Below are positions 8,658 through 17,804 of a stretch of DNA of 64,000 bases, piece after piece. The translations under genes and the position numbers were made by a program. The stretch is from assembly GCA_963747315.1 (NCBI GenBank), contig CAVVEQ010000013.1, positions 310,001-374,000 of the forward strand, given 5' to 3'. The DNA comes from CAVVEQ01 sp963747315 (GTDB lineage Bacteria > Chloroflexota > Anaerolineae > Anaerolineales > Anaerolineaceae). The notes beneath the pieces are model-generated. The model was not told the DNA's origin. It saw only the letters and a list, made by a program, of their open reading frames with translations, and did no database searches. The first letter of the stretch is position 1. The number at the start of each line of letters is the position of its first letter.

Positions 8658-9611
8658 ATGGAGAAAAAGGAACTTCTGGATCTCTATCATCAGATGGTTT
8701 TGATCCGCAGGGTGGAGGAATCCGCGGCTGAATTGTATCAGCAGGGTAAGATTGGCGGTTTTTTACACTTATACATTGGCCAGGAGGCAGTCAGCACCGG
8801 TCTGATCGCCGCCCGAAAACCACAGGACCGCGTGATCACAGCTTATCGCGACCACGGGGTTGCAATTAATTGCGGCATTCCTGCCCGTCAGGTAGTGGCA
8901 GAGCTGCTTGGTAAAGCAACCGGCATCTCCAAGGGCAAGGGTGGTTCCATGCACATGGCGGATGTGAACCGAAATTTTTGGGGTGGGCATGCCATCGTTG
9001 GGGCGCACCTGCCCATTGCTGCCGGATTGGCTCTGGGGGATCAATACCAAAAAACGGATGGTGTCACCATCTGCATGTTCGGCGACGGTGCCAGTAATAT
9101 TGGCTTCTTCCACGAGGCGTTGAATCTTTCCAAGGTGTGGAATTTACCAGTGCTTTGGGTATGCGAGAACAACCAGTATGGAATGGGAACTGCAATCGAT
9201 CGCGCATCCGCGGTATCCGAGATCGTTCAAAAAGCCTGCGGTTACGGCATGAAAGCGGATCAGGAAAACGGTATGGACGTACTGGCGGTTTACGAGAAAG
9301 CCCGAGAGATGATCCAACGAATACGCGGTGGTGAAGGACCCATGTTCCTGGAATATATGACCTACCGGTTCCGCGGTCATTCGATGGGTGATCCGGAAAG
9401 ATACCGCAAGAGCGATGAAGTTAAACGCTGGGAAAAAGACGACCCCATCGGGATCTTTAACGATCACCTGGTGAAGAACAAAATTGCAACAGAAGCAGGT
9501 TTGAAAAAGCTCGAGCAGGAAGTTGAATTGGAAGTGGAAGACGCGGTCCGGTTCGCCGAGGAGAGCCCGGAACCAGCAGCAGAAGAATTATTTGCAGATA
9601 TTTACGCCTGA
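8658..9611 (+). CDS. Pyruvate/2-oxoacid dehydrogenase E1 component, alpha subunit
   Basis: This thiamine-diphosphate subunit of the E1 heterotetramer decarboxylates a 2-oxoacid and passes the acyl group to the E2 lipoyl domain. The ThDP motif starts at GDG (residues 142-144) and ends about 30 residues later at ENN. YRFRGHSMGDP is the phosphorylation-loop region of E1 alpha. An upstream in-frame TTG at 8646 is possible, but GGAGGG at 8648-8653 sits correctly for the ATG at 8658, giving 317 aa. The gene opens a three-gene operon with E1 beta and E2. The sequence is close to the short E1 alpha type shared by pyruvate and acetoin dehydrogenases, so the substrate is not certain. Confidence 0.92.
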   Translation: MEKKELLDLYHQMVLIRRVEESAAELYQQGKIGGFLHLYIGQEAVSTGLIAARKPQDRVITAYRDHGVAINCGIPARQVVAELLGKATGISKGKGGSMHMADVNRNFWGGHAIVGAHLPIAAGLALGDQYQKTDGVTICMFGDGASNIGFFHEALNLSKVWNLPVLWVCENNQYGMGTAIDRASAVSEIVQKACGYGMKADQENGMDVLAVYEKAREMIQRIRGGEGPMFLEYMTYRFRGHSMGDPERYRKSDEVKRWEKDDPIGIFNDHLVKNKIATEAGLKKLEQEVELEVEDAVRFAEESPEPAAEELFADIYA

Positions 9612-9623
9612 GGAGAGGGAGAT

Positions 9624-10595
9624 ATGGCACAAATCACGATGCGGGAAGCAATCTCCCAGGCACTATGGGAGGAGATGGAACGAGACCCGAAGGTATTTAT
9701 CCTCGGGGAAGAAGTTGGGGTGTGGGGGGGGACATACGCAGTAACCAAGGGCTTTTACGACCATTTTGGTCCCGACCGGGTGCGGGATACACCCATTGCA
9801 GAGAGCGCGATCGTCGGGGCAGCGATCGGATCGGCGTTGACTGGTCTTCGCCCGGTGGCTGAATTAATGACGATCAATTTCGCCTTTGTTGCGATGGATC
9901 ACATCGTCAACGAGGCTGCCAAACTTCATTACATGTTCGGAGGGCAGTTCAGGCTTCCCCTGGTGATTCGCACCGTTGGAGGGGGAGGACGCCAGTTAGG
10001 TGCCACCCACAGCCAGGTGCCGGATGCAATTTTTGCGCATTTCCCGGGACTCAAGGTAGTTGCACCCGGAACCCCTGCTGATGCCAAAGGTCTGCTCAAG
10101 GAAGCCATTCGCTCTGACGATCCAATCCTTTTCATTGAAGAAGCCACCCTTTACCAGGTACGCGGAGAAGTCCCCGAAGGGGATTACACGATCCCGATCG
10201 GAAAATCAACAATTGCCCGGCCTGGGCAGGATGTCACCATCGTGACTTATAGTAAGGAAGTGGATAATTCCATGAAAGCAGCGGAGATCCTCGCCCAGGA
10301 CGGAATCGAAGTTGAGATAGTGGACCTACGTTGCCTGCGGCCTCTCGATATGGACCCTGTGATCGAATCCTTCAAGAAAACGAACCGGGCGGTGATCGTG
10401 GAAGAAGGCTGGATGTCCTATGGAGTCGGCTCAGAAGTGGCTGCTAGGATCTATGAAACCGCCTTCGATCACGTGGACGCACCTGTGAAACGAGTAGCGC
10501 AGAAGGAGGTTCCACTTCCCTATAACCGAACACTGGAAACTATGGCACTGCCGCAGGTGGAGGATATAGTAAAAGCTGTCCGGGAGGTGTTGTGA
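9624..10595 (+). CDS. Pyruvate/2-oxoacid dehydrogenase E1 component, beta subunit
   Basis: This 323-aa partner of the E1 alpha subunit has the family start MREAISQALWEEMERDPKVFILGEEVG. The central Pyr/transketolase domain carries GLRPVAELMTINF, and the C-terminal domain contains VIVEEGWMSYGVGSEVAA. A GGAGAGGGAG SD is just ahead of the ATG. It lies 12 nt after E1 alpha, and its stop overlaps the E2 start by 1 nt (TGATG), so the three subunits are translationally coupled. Confidence 0.94.
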   Translation: MAQITMREAISQALWEEMERDPKVFILGEEVGVWGGTYAVTKGFYDHFGPDRVRDTPIAESAIVGAAIGSALTGLRPVAELMTINFAFVAMDHIVNEAAKLHYMFGGQFRLPLVIRTVGGGGRQLGATHSQVPDAIFAHFPGLKVVAPGTPADAKGLLKEAIRSDDPILFIEEATLYQVRGEVPEGDYTIPIGKSTIARPGQDVTIVTYSKEVDNSMKAAEILAQDGIEVEIVDLRCLRPLDMDPVIESFKKTNRAVIVEEGWMSYGVGSEVAARIYETAFDHVDAPVKRVAQKEVPLPYNRTLETMALPQVEDIVKAVREVL

Positions 10596-11905
10596 TGGCA
10601 GATATCGTATCGATGCCGAAGCTTGGTTTTGATATGGCTGAGGGGACGCTTATACGCTGGGTGATTGCCGAAGGCCAACCGGTGCAAAAAGGTGCTGTTC
10701 TGGCGGAAATTGAGACCGATAAGGCGACTGTTGAAGTGGAAAGCTCTTTTAGCGGGGTGGTGTTCAAACAGCTAGTCGCGCAGGGGACCAGCGTACCTGT
10801 GGGCAAGGCGATCGCGGTGATCAGTGCCGAGGGAGAATCAGTGGACCCTTCATTCTGGGAATCTTCAACAACAACAAAATCCTCAACGGCTTCGCAAAAA
10901 CCTGCCGAAACCATACCTGACGCGCAAGCCAGCCCTGCGGTGTCGGAATCCGTTGCAGGTACATCATCCGTTTCACCAATTAACAAGTTGGAGATCAAAG
11001 CCTCACCCCTCGCGAAGAAGATCGCCCGCGAACAACGGATCGATCTCGCCAGGTTGGTTGGCTCTGGTCCAGAAGGGCGGATCGTGCGGCGAGACGTGGA
11101 GGCAGCCCTCACATCACATCAACTAGCCCCCACTACTTCCAAAGGGAAAGCAACGTTTCCATCCAAAGGCGGAGAAGCAATACCTGGGCTCGTATTTAGA
11201 GCTGCACAAATCCCTGCTGATGAGATGATCCCCTTAAACCGCCTGCGAAGTGCCATTGGCCGGCGAATGGTGGAATCCAAGCAGCTGGTGCCACATTTCT
11301 ACATCACCCGAGATTACCGCGTCGATGATCTTCTAGACCTGCGTGAGCAGTGGAATGAGATCGCTGGTGAGGAAAACAGACTTTCGATCAACGATTTTAT
11401 TGTTAAAGCCGCCGCACTCAGTTTGCGGCAATTTCCAAACATCAATGCCTCCCTCGTTGAGGGGGGAATTCTGCGTCATGGCCACGTCAACATCGGGGTC
11501 GCAGTCGCTGTCCCAGGAGGATTGCTCACCATCGTTAGCAAGGATGCAGACCAAAAATCCCTCCTAGTGATCGGCCAAGAGATTCGGGAATTGGCTGCCC
11601 GGGCTCGTGAGGGAAAAGTACGGCCGGAGGATATCGAAGGTTCCACTTTTACGGTCAGCAACCTTGGTATGTTTGATGTGGAAAACTTTGCCGCCATCAT
11701 CAATCCACCAGAAGTTGCGATACTGGCAGTCAGCGCTGCCCGCGAGGTCCCGATTGTCTTTGATGGGGAGATCACTCTTTCCAGGATGATGAAGGTCACC
11801 ATCTCTGCCGATCACCGTGTGACCGATGGAGCCGAAGCGGCGCAATTCATGCAGCTTTTAGGGGATTACCTGGCGATGCCGTTGGGATTATTAACTATCG
11901 TTTGA
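10595..11905 (+). CDS. Dihydrolipoamide acyltransferase (E2)
   Basis: The E2 core protein carries an N-terminal lipoyl domain (residues 1-78) with the lipoylated Lys43 in ETDKATVEVES. A Ser/Thr/Ala-rich linker (about 90-128) and a peripheral-subunit-binding domain (about 130-170, ASPLAKKIAREQRIDL...GRIVRRDV) follow. The C-terminal acyltransferase domain ends with HRVTDG (His407, Asp411). A GTG at 10592 is also in frame, but the ATG at 10595 overlaps the E1 beta stop in the usual TGATG manner and gives the normal MADIVSMPKLG start. No E3 (lpd) gene follows; a terminator closes the operon, so E3 must be encoded elsewhere. Confidence 0.93.
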   Translation: MADIVSMPKLGFDMAEGTLIRWVIAEGQPVQKGAVLAEIETDKATVEVESSFSGVVFKQLVAQGTSVPVGKAIAVISAEGESVDPSFWESSTTTKSSTASQKPAETIPDAQASPAVSESVAGTSSVSPINKLEIKASPLAKKIAREQRIDLARLVGSGPEGRIVRRDVEAALTSHQLAPTTSKGKATFPSKGGEAIPGLVFRAAQIPADEMIPLNRLRSAIGRRMVESKQLVPHFYITRDYRVDDLLDLREQWNEIAGEENRLSINDFIVKAAALSLRQFPNINASLVEGGILRHGHVNIGVAVAVPGGLLTIVSKDADQKSLLVIGQEIRELAARAREGKVRPEDIEGSTFTVSNLGMFDVENFAAIINPPEVAILAVSAAREVPIVFDGEITLSRMMKVTISADHRVTDGAEAAQFMQLLGDYLAMPLGLLTIV

Positions 11906-11913
11906 AAATTCGC

Positions 11914-11943
11914 AAAAACCATCCAAACAAACGGATGGTTTTT
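11914..11943. terminator. Bidirectional Rho-independent terminator
   Basis: The arms AAAAACCATCC and GGATGGTTTTT pair over 11 bp around an 8-nt loop, with T-runs readable on both strands. It sits between the convergent E2 gene (+) and the lytic transglycosylase gene (-) and abuts the latter's stop codon. Confidence 0.9.
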
Positions 11944-14340
11944 TTACGCCGGGTTCCGTTGGTAGATCATGTTGTATATATTTAAAAATTCACCGATCTG
12001 CATGAGATAATTACGCGTCTCCTCGAAGCGGATTATCTCCAGGAAAAGGTCCATGTCGCTGTTTGCGAGCTCAAGCCATTTTTGGGCATTTCCCGGACCG
12101 GCGTTGTAAGCTGCCAGGGAAGCGGCGACGTTCCCTCCAAGATAATCACGCTGGGTCATCAAATACCGGGTACCCAGGGTGATATTCACGTCGGGACGCC
12201 AAAGATCCGTGTTTGTGAAATCTGGCGGCCAGTTAAGGTTCTCCGCCATTTCCTTGCCCGTTGCGGGCATCAATTGCATTAAACCCATCGCACCCGCTGA
12301 TGATCCAGCCCGGCTCTGGAACATGCTTTCCTGGCGGATAAGGCTGAAAAGGAGGAGGGGATTGATATTCGCGTTCTGACCCGCGAGGGTGACCAGCTCG
12401 CGAAAATATGGTCCGAAGCGGATGTGGTTGAAATAAATCGGAGCTGTGAGCGATGTGTCATCATCAAGGTTGGCTAGATTGAGGATTTGCCGGGCACTGA
12501 ATATCGCATCCCGGTGCATCCGATACTTAAGGAATTCGGGAATAAGGCGAAAATTCGCCACCGGGTCTGTTGCGTAGGTCTGCCGGAGTGTTTCGAACTC
12601 CGTGGCTGCCAGGTTGAATTCTCCAAGATGCCAGAAGAAAACGCCTCGCTGGTAGTTAGGATTATTAGCTAATAAGTCTAGTGAATCCAGATTCATCGCG
12701 GGATCCAGGTTGAAGGTGGAAACAAGCCATTCCTTCGCCTCGTTGCGTTCCACCAGCAGGTCGAAGCCCAGATCGTAATTGGATGGTTGCGCATAAGCCT
12801 CTTCGTTGGTGATCATCTGTCTTCCGCGGATACCGTAATATCCGGTCGGATCCAGCCGGGCTGCGGTCTCCCAGGAGGTCAGAGCGGAAGCAAGGTCTCC
12901 ACTGGCCGTCTGCGACTTCCCGATCCAATAATAAGCTTCGGATTGAGATTCGTCATCCGTAGCCAGAACCGCGGTTCGTTGGAATCCCAACAAAGCCTGG
13001 TCGAAATTTCCCAAGCGGTAATGTGTGATGCTGGATAGAAAAAGTGCTCGAAGGCTCAACTCGGCCCCCGGGTACTCATCGATCAATCTTGCCCAGGTAG
13101 CCGCGGCCTGGGAGAGCATGCCACCCCTCTCCTGAATGCGTGCTGCGTCGAAAAGGAATTGGGGAGCTTCCACGGCGTCCGGCACCTCTGCTACGAAATC
13201 GATCAGCGTTTGTGCTCCCCCGGCATAATTATCCAGGTAAGCCCATTGAATGGTTGATTTTTCATCCCAGGCGAGATTCCAGAACCGATCTCCTTTATGA
13301 TCCTGGATTAACGCGTCCAGCTCTGCGATAGCAGCTTCGTGGTTTTCCATTGCTTTCAGGGAGAGCGCCGAATAATAATGACCGGCACCTTCATGATCGG
13401 GTGTTTCTGTGAGGTAGCGATTGAGGGCATCAAGAGCGTAGCCATACTGACCGGCATAATAATCAACAATGCCGCGATTCAATTCATTGACCGGGATACC
13501 GTCGTTCACGAGTTGCACCAGGCCAGTGTAGGAATCATAAGAACGCGGGTAATTGTTGACAGAATCCTGAAAGCGGGCATACGCCTGTTCCGGCAACCCC
13601 AGATTGAGATAGGATTGCCCAATGAGCAGGTTGACCAATGCCCTTGTGTAATCCGATTGCGTGGTCTCTAATAGTTCAGAAAAGACTCTGATCGCTTCAG
13701 TATCATTACTGAGCGCCTGGTAAGACTTACCTATGTTGATCATCATCGTGTCATCGTCCCCAGGGGGGTTGGCGTTGAAGGAAGAATAATACGCAGGAAT
13801 TGCATTGGAGTAATCGCCAGAATTGCTGCGGGCATCTCCAATAAGTTCGAATAAGAAATCGTCAATAATTCCGGGTCTGGCAGCCTGCAATTTGGCATAC
13901 GAAATCGCGGCGGAAGCATAATCTTCCCTGTTCTCGTAACATTTACCCGCGAAATAATTGGAAATCTGAGACGGTTGCGAGCCGGGGAATTGGGTGGTAA
14001 TTTGTTGATGTGATTGGATCACCGCATCGCAATTCCCTCGTTCAAATTCAGTCTTGATCAACCCGAGCAGGGCAGCGGATTGGGTGTCAGCATCGCCAGC
14101 TTCGGCAAGAGCATTTTGGTAACCCACCTTAGCTTCGTCATAATACCCCAGGAAAAAAGCATCATCCGCGGAAGTAACTCGCATTGCAGGTAGAGGGGTG
14201 GGGGTTGGTGGAGGCGTGGGGGTTGGTTGTTGCACCAACTCAGGTATGATTTGAGTTCGGTCTTCGACTGGATCCTGCCGAACGCTGCAAGCAGAAAATA
14301 TCAGAAGGCAGATGCCAGCAAGGAACATTTGATATTTCAT
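11944..14340 (-). CDS. Soluble lytic murein transglycosylase-like lipoprotein with TPR repeats
   Basis: A 798-aa envelope protein from the ATG at 14340. A short signal peptide ends in a lipobox (IFSAC, Cys18), followed by a Pro/Thr-rich spacer (PTPTPPPTPTPLP). About 500 residues of TPR-like helical repeats follow. A C-terminal SLT domain carries the catalytic Glu in LIRQESMFQSRAGSSAGAMGLMQLMPAT and the YNAGPGNAQKW motif. It probably cleaves peptidoglycan glycan strands. An upstream in-frame ATG at 14370 is rejected because a TTGACA-17-TATAAG promoter overlaps it and places the transcript start at the 14340 ATG. There is no SD, so the mRNA is probably leaderless. It is divergent from mtnA. Confidence 0.88.
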   Translation of the reverse strand: MKYQMFLAGICLLIFSACSVRQDPVEDRTQIIPELVQQPTPTPPPTPTPLPAMRVTSADDAFFLGYYDEAKVGYQNALAEAGDADTQSAALLGLIKTEFERGNCDAVIQSHQQITTQFPGSQPSQISNYFAGKCYENREDYASAAISYAKLQAARPGIIDDFLFELIGDARSNSGDYSNAIPAYYSSFNANPPGDDDTMMINIGKSYQALSNDTEAIRVFSELLETTQSDYTRALVNLLIGQSYLNLGLPEQAYARFQDSVNNYPRSYDSYTGLVQLVNDGIPVNELNRGIVDYYAGQYGYALDALNRYLTETPDHEGAGHYYSALSLKAMENHEAAIAELDALIQDHKGDRFWNLAWDEKSTIQWAYLDNYAGGAQTLIDFVAEVPDAVEAPQFLFDAARIQERGGMLSQAAATWARLIDEYPGAELSLRALFLSSITHYRLGNFDQALLGFQRTAVLATDDESQSEAYYWIGKSQTASGDLASALTSWETAARLDPTGYYGIRGRQMITNEEAYAQPSNYDLGFDLLVERNEAKEWLVSTFNLDPAMNLDSLDLLANNPNYQRGVFFWHLGEFNLAATEFETLRQTYATDPVANFRLIPEFLKYRMHRDAIFSARQILNLANLDDDTSLTAPIYFNHIRFGPYFRELVTLAGQNANINPLLLFSLIRQESMFQSRAGSSAGAMGLMQLMPATGKEMAENLNWPPDFTNTDLWRPDVNITLGTRYLMTQRDYLGGNVAASLAAYNAGPGNAQKWLELANSDMDLFLEIIRFEETRNYLMQIGEFLNIYNMIYQRNPA

Positions 14341-14346
14341 ATCTGG

Positions 14347-14375
14347 CTTATACTGGATGCGGTATACCATGTCAA
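14347..14375 (-). promoter_or_regulatory. Promoter of the lytic transglycosylase gene, leaderless type
   Basis: On the minus strand TTGACA (14375-14370), a 17-nt spacer and TATAAG (14352-14347) are followed by six bases and then the start ATG at 14340. This near-consensus promoter would place +1 at or next to the A of the ATG. Confidence 0.75.
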
Positions 14376-14406
14376 GTGCGGAATTAAGGATTTTTCATGT
14401 CCAGCT

Positions 14407-14435
14407 TTGACAAACCGGATGACCCGTGTTAAACT
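14407..14435 (+). promoter_or_regulatory. Promoter of the mtnA operon
   Basis: TTGACA (14407-14412), a 17-nt spacer and TAAACT (14430-14435). It is divergent from the transglycosylase promoter 31 nt away. The predicted leader to mtnA is about 48 nt long. Confidence 0.7.
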
Positions 14436-14451
14436 AAAAATCAACCAACCT

Positions 14452-14473
14452 GACGCTCTCACCCGAGGGCGTC
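14452..14473 (+). promoter_or_regulatory. Hairpin in the mtnA leader
   Basis: GACGCTCT and AGGGCGTC pair over 8 bp (one G-U) around CACCCG. It lies between the promoter and the start codon and has no T-run, so it is not a terminator. It is too small to be a SAM or SAH riboswitch that I recognise. Confidence 0.35.
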
Positions 14474-14489
14474 GTTTGATGTTTGAACG

Positions 14490-15510
14490 ATGCGAACTAT
14501 CTATTGGGATAAATCCACCAACCAAGTGAAAACGATTGACCAGCGGATGCTCCCTGGCAGAGTCAAATGGGTTACCTTAAGCACGGGGGAGGAAGTCGCG
14601 GAAGCCATCCAAAATATGATCGTTCGGGGTGCCCCGGTAATTGGCGTGGCCGGAGCATACGGAATAGCGCTGGCAGCATGCCGTAGCCTTTCAACCAATT
14701 CCGTTGGAATGGCTACCGATCTACATGAAACCGGGAGAAAGCTCCTTTCCGCAAGACCAACCGCAGTAAATCTACAATGGGCGATCATGCGAATGGAGAA
14801 AACCATTTCATCCTGCCCAGGTTCGGTGGATGAAATGAGATCTGCTCTCATCACCGAAGCTGAAAATATTGCAGATGAGGACGTTCAGACCAATGCGCGA
14901 ATCGCGCAGTTTGGAAATGAGATTATCGCGGATGGTGATGTGATCATCCACCATTGCAATACAGGTTCGCTGGCAACAGTGGAAGGGGGTACTGCATTGG
15001 GTGTGATCATAGAAGCCTGGAAACAGGGAAAGCGGTTGAAAGTGCTGGTGGATGAAACCCGTCCTCTCCTTCAGGGATCCCGGCTGACCGCCTGGGAATT
15101 GCAGCAGGAAGGCATCCCTTACGAGATCATCACCGATAATGCAGCCGGGTTCTTTTTGGAAAGACAAATGGCAACCAAGGTGATGTTTGGCGCTGACCGG
15201 GTCGCAGCCAATGGGGATGTTGCTAACAAAGTGGGATCCTACATGCTTGCTCTCGCAGCACAAGCGAATAGAATCCCGGTTTATTCGGTTTTTCCAAAAT
15301 CCAGCGTGGATTACTCCTGCGCGACGGGCAAAGAAATAGTGATTGAATTCCGCGGAGCTTCGGAATTGATGGATATTAAAAGTAAATGGAAGGAATGTCG
15401 CGCCCCGTGGAGCACAGGCAATTAACCCAGCGTTCGATATCACTCCCAACCATTTGATAACTGCCTGGATCACAGATGAAGGGATCATGCAGCCCCCCTT
15501 CAAAGGCTAG
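14490..15510 (+). CDS. mtnA: S-methyl-5-thioribose-1-phosphate isomerase (frameshifted near the C-terminus)
   Basis: This enzyme of the methionine salvage pathway isomerises 5-methylthioribose-1-P to 5-methylthioribulose-1-P. The catalytic Cys156 (HHCNTGSLATVEGGTALG) and Asp236 (FGADRVAANGDVANKVG) are present. The uninterrupted frame ends at 15425 with a foreign tail. From about 15380 the +1 frame reads NGRNVAPRGAQAINPAFDIT and on to a stop at 15510, which is the normal MtnA C-terminus (NPAFDxTP). Removing one A from the AAAA run at 15378-15381 joins the frames cleanly, giving 339 aa, close to the family's roughly 340-350 aa. This is probably a sequencing indel; a real truncation would lose the last helix. 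It heads a cluster with a PfkB kinase and ahcY. Confidence 0.88.
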
Positions 15511-15547
15511 AACGGGTATATTTGGAAGAAATAGAAGGAACAACTCA

Positions 15548-16504
15548 ATGAGCATTGTCTGTACTGGATCCATTGCATACGATTACCTGATGTCTTTCCC
15601 CGGATACTTCCGGGATCACATTCTTCCCGATAGGCTGGATACGATCAGTCTTTCGTTCCTTGTGGATTCCATGGTCAAACAGCGCGGGGGTACAGCGCCC
15701 AATATCGCATATACGCTTGCGCTGCTAGGTGAATCCACCATGGTGGCGGGAACAGTAGGCGAGGATTTTGAAGATTACCGCAAATTTCTAGAGCAGCATG
15801 CAGTGGATACATCTTTTATCCGGACAATTAAGGGAAAGTTCACAGCTTCCTTCTTTGCGAATACGGACCTTGCCAACGCTCAGATCGCCAGTTTCTACAC
15901 CGGGGCGATGTCGGATGCCGGCAGCGTGTCGATGCGTGATATACCCCGAAAAAAGATCGACCTGGTAACGATCTCGCCCAATGATCCAAAAGCAATGCGC
16001 CAATATTGCGAGGAATGTACCGAACTGGGCATCCCGTATCTCTATGATCCCAGCCAGCAGATCGTCCGTGTGGATCCGGAGGATATCCGGGTGGGGGTGA
16101 TGGGTTGTGAAAGCCTGTTTGTCAATGAGTACGAATACGAACTACTCCAAAAGCATACCGGGTTCACACCCGCTAAAATCTTCTCCGAAGTGAAATTTTT
16201 AGTTGTAACATGCGGTAAGGAAGGAGCGCTGGTTTACGCTGATGGAAAGGAATACAAAATTCCTGTCGTCCAGTCTGATTCCATCATGGATCCCACCGGT
16301 GTGGGAGATGCCTTCCGTGGCGGATTCCTGAGGGGTTACCGGCTTGGTATGGACTGGCAGACCTGCGGGCAGATGGGCGTTCTCGCAGCAACTTATTGTC
16401 TGGAGCAGCACGGCACTCAGAACCATTGTTACACACCCCAGGAATTTGTGGAAAGATACCGCAGGAATTTCGATGATCAGGGCATCCTGGATGCTCTGCT
16501 ATAA
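15548..16504 (+). CDS. PfkB-family sugar/nucleoside kinase, possibly adenosine kinase
   Basis: This 318-aa ribokinase-fold enzyme has the N-terminal GG motif (QRGGTAPNIAYTLALLG) and the C-terminal signature DPTGVGDAFRGGF with catalytic Asp254. In-frame extension up to 15476 is possible, but the ATG at 15548 has an AGAAGGA SD and starts the conserved IVCTGSIAYDYL strand; the bases before it belong to the shifted end of mtnA. The context of mtnA before and ahcY after (the latter releases adenosine) argues for adenosine or another nucleoside as substrate. That is an inference; ribokinase-like sugar kinases share these motifs. Confidence 0.8.
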   Translation: MSIVCTGSIAYDYLMSFPGYFRDHILPDRLDTISLSFLVDSMVKQRGGTAPNIAYTLALLGESTMVAGTVGEDFEDYRKFLEQHAVDTSFIRTIKGKFTASFFANTDLANAQIASFYTGAMSDAGSVSMRDIPRKKIDLVTISPNDPKAMRQYCEECTELGIPYLYDPSQQIVRVDPEDIRVGVMGCESLFVNEYEYELLQKHTGFTPAKIFSEVKFLVVTCGKEGALVYADGKEYKIPVVQSDSIMDPTGVGDAFRGGFLRGYRLGMDWQTCGQMGVLAATYCLEQHGTQNHCYTPQEFVERYRRNFDDQGILDALL

Positions 16505-16505
16505 T
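16497..16505 (+). promoter_or_regulatory. Internal extended -10 promoter for ahcY
   Basis: TGCTATAAT matches the extended -10 exactly and overlaps the stop codon of the kinase gene. It lies 23 nt before the ahcY ATG. The identical nine bases occur at 31720 before the AAA ATPase gene. Confidence 0.5.
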
Positions 16506-16528
16506 TGATTTTTTGATTTGGAGGAATA

Positions 16529-17788
16529 ATGAGCAATTACGATGTGAAAGATATGGCCTTCGCGGAAGGCGGCCGCCGCCGGATCGATTGGGCGGAACGC
16601 GAGATGCCTGTACTGCGAATGATCAAAGAACGGTTCGCAATAGAAAAACCACTAAAAGGTTTACGGGTTTCAGCCTGCCTTCACGTGACCACAGAGACTG
16701 CCAACCTGATGAAGACCCTGCAAGCGGGTGGAGCAGATGTTGTATTGACCGCGTCCAATCCGCTTTCCACGCAGGATGACGTAGCTGCCTCCCTGGTTTC
16801 CCATGAAGAGATCCCCACCTTTGCCATCAAAGGCGAGGATAACGCCACGTATTACAAACATATTTTTGCTGCATTGGATCATAAACCCCATATCACCATG
16901 GACGATGGCGCAGACCTGGTGAGCACGATGCAAAAGGAACGCAAGGAGCTGATCGACGCTGTGTTGGGTGGAACCGAAGAGACCACCACAGGCGTGATCC
17001 GCCTGAGGGCAATGGCGGCCGATGGCGCATTGGGTTACCCAATTATCGCTGTAAATGATGCCCTCACCAAGCACTTTTTTGATAACAGATATGGAACAGG
17101 GCAATCCACTATCGATGGCATCGTCCGTGCTACCAACATTCTGCTCGCAGGACGCGTATTCGTTGTGGCGGGTTACGGCTGGTGCGGTCGGGGTCTTGCC
17201 AGTCGGGCTCGCGGGATGGGCTCGAATGTGATCGTTACGGAAATCGACCCCTTGAAAGCTTTGGAGGCGGTCATGGACGGGTTCCGAGTGATGCCGATGG
17301 TGGACGCGGCCAGAATTGGAGATATTTTCTGTACAGTAACCGGTGATTTGAATGTGATCGATCAAGCTCATTTCGAGGTAATGAAGGATGGAGCGATCGT
17401 CGCAAATTCTGGGCATTTCAATGTCGAGATCAATATCCCAGCCCTGGAAGCATTATCTGTACGCAAGAGTCTGGTTCGCCCGTTCGTTGATGAATACCAA
17501 ATGAAGGACGGTCGCAGGATCTACATTCTGGGTGAAGGTCGCCTGATCAACCTCGCCTCAGCTGAGGGGCATCCGGCCAGCGTGATGGATATGTCTTTTG
17601 CCAACCAGGCATTGAGCTGCGAATACATGGTCAAGAATCACGATCACCTTGCCCACAAGGTCTACAGCGTTCCGGAAGAAATCGACCAGGAAATCGCGAA
17701 GATCAAATTGGATGCCATGGGTATCAAGATCGATGTGCTCACGGCAGATCAAGTGAAGTATTTGAATTCCTGGGAAGAAGGGACCTAA
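16529..17788 (+). CDS. ahcY: Adenosylhomocysteinase (S-adenosylhomocysteine hydrolase)
   Basis: This enzyme cleaves SAH to adenosine and homocysteine, keeping the methyl cycle running. It is 419 aa, the short form without the roughly 40-aa insertion of many proteobacterial enzymes. The substrate part carries LHVTTETANLMKTL and SNPLSTQDDVAA. The NAD-binding GYGWCGRGLASRARGMG and the ANSGHFNVEI motif are clear. GGAGG precedes the ATG. The adenosine it releases is a plausible substrate for the kinase encoded just upstream. Expression may be boosted by the internal promoter at 16497. Confidence 0.97.
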   Translation: MSNYDVKDMAFAEGGRRRIDWAEREMPVLRMIKERFAIEKPLKGLRVSACLHVTTETANLMKTLQAGGADVVLTASNPLSTQDDVAASLVSHEEIPTFAIKGEDNATYYKHIFAALDHKPHITMDDGADLVSTMQKERKELIDAVLGGTEETTTGVIRLRAMAADGALGYPIIAVNDALTKHFFDNRYGTGQSTIDGIVRATNILLAGRVFVVAGYGWCGRGLASRARGMGSNVIVTEIDPLKALEAVMDGFRVMPMVDAARIGDIFCTVTGDLNVIDQAHFEVMKDGAIVANSGHFNVEINIPALEALSVRKSLVRPFVDEYQMKDGRRIYILGEGRLINLASAEGHPASVMDMSFANQALSCEYMVKNHDHLAHKVYSVPEEIDQEIAKIKLDAMGIKIDVLTADQVKYLNSWEEGT

Positions 17789-17804
17789 TCATCCAGAGGC
17801 TGAA

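Noticed and set aside
15476..15547. 24-codon N-terminal extension of the PfkB kinase
   Set aside because: These bases encode the shifted C-terminus of MtnA in another frame, and a good SD stands before the ATG at 15548.
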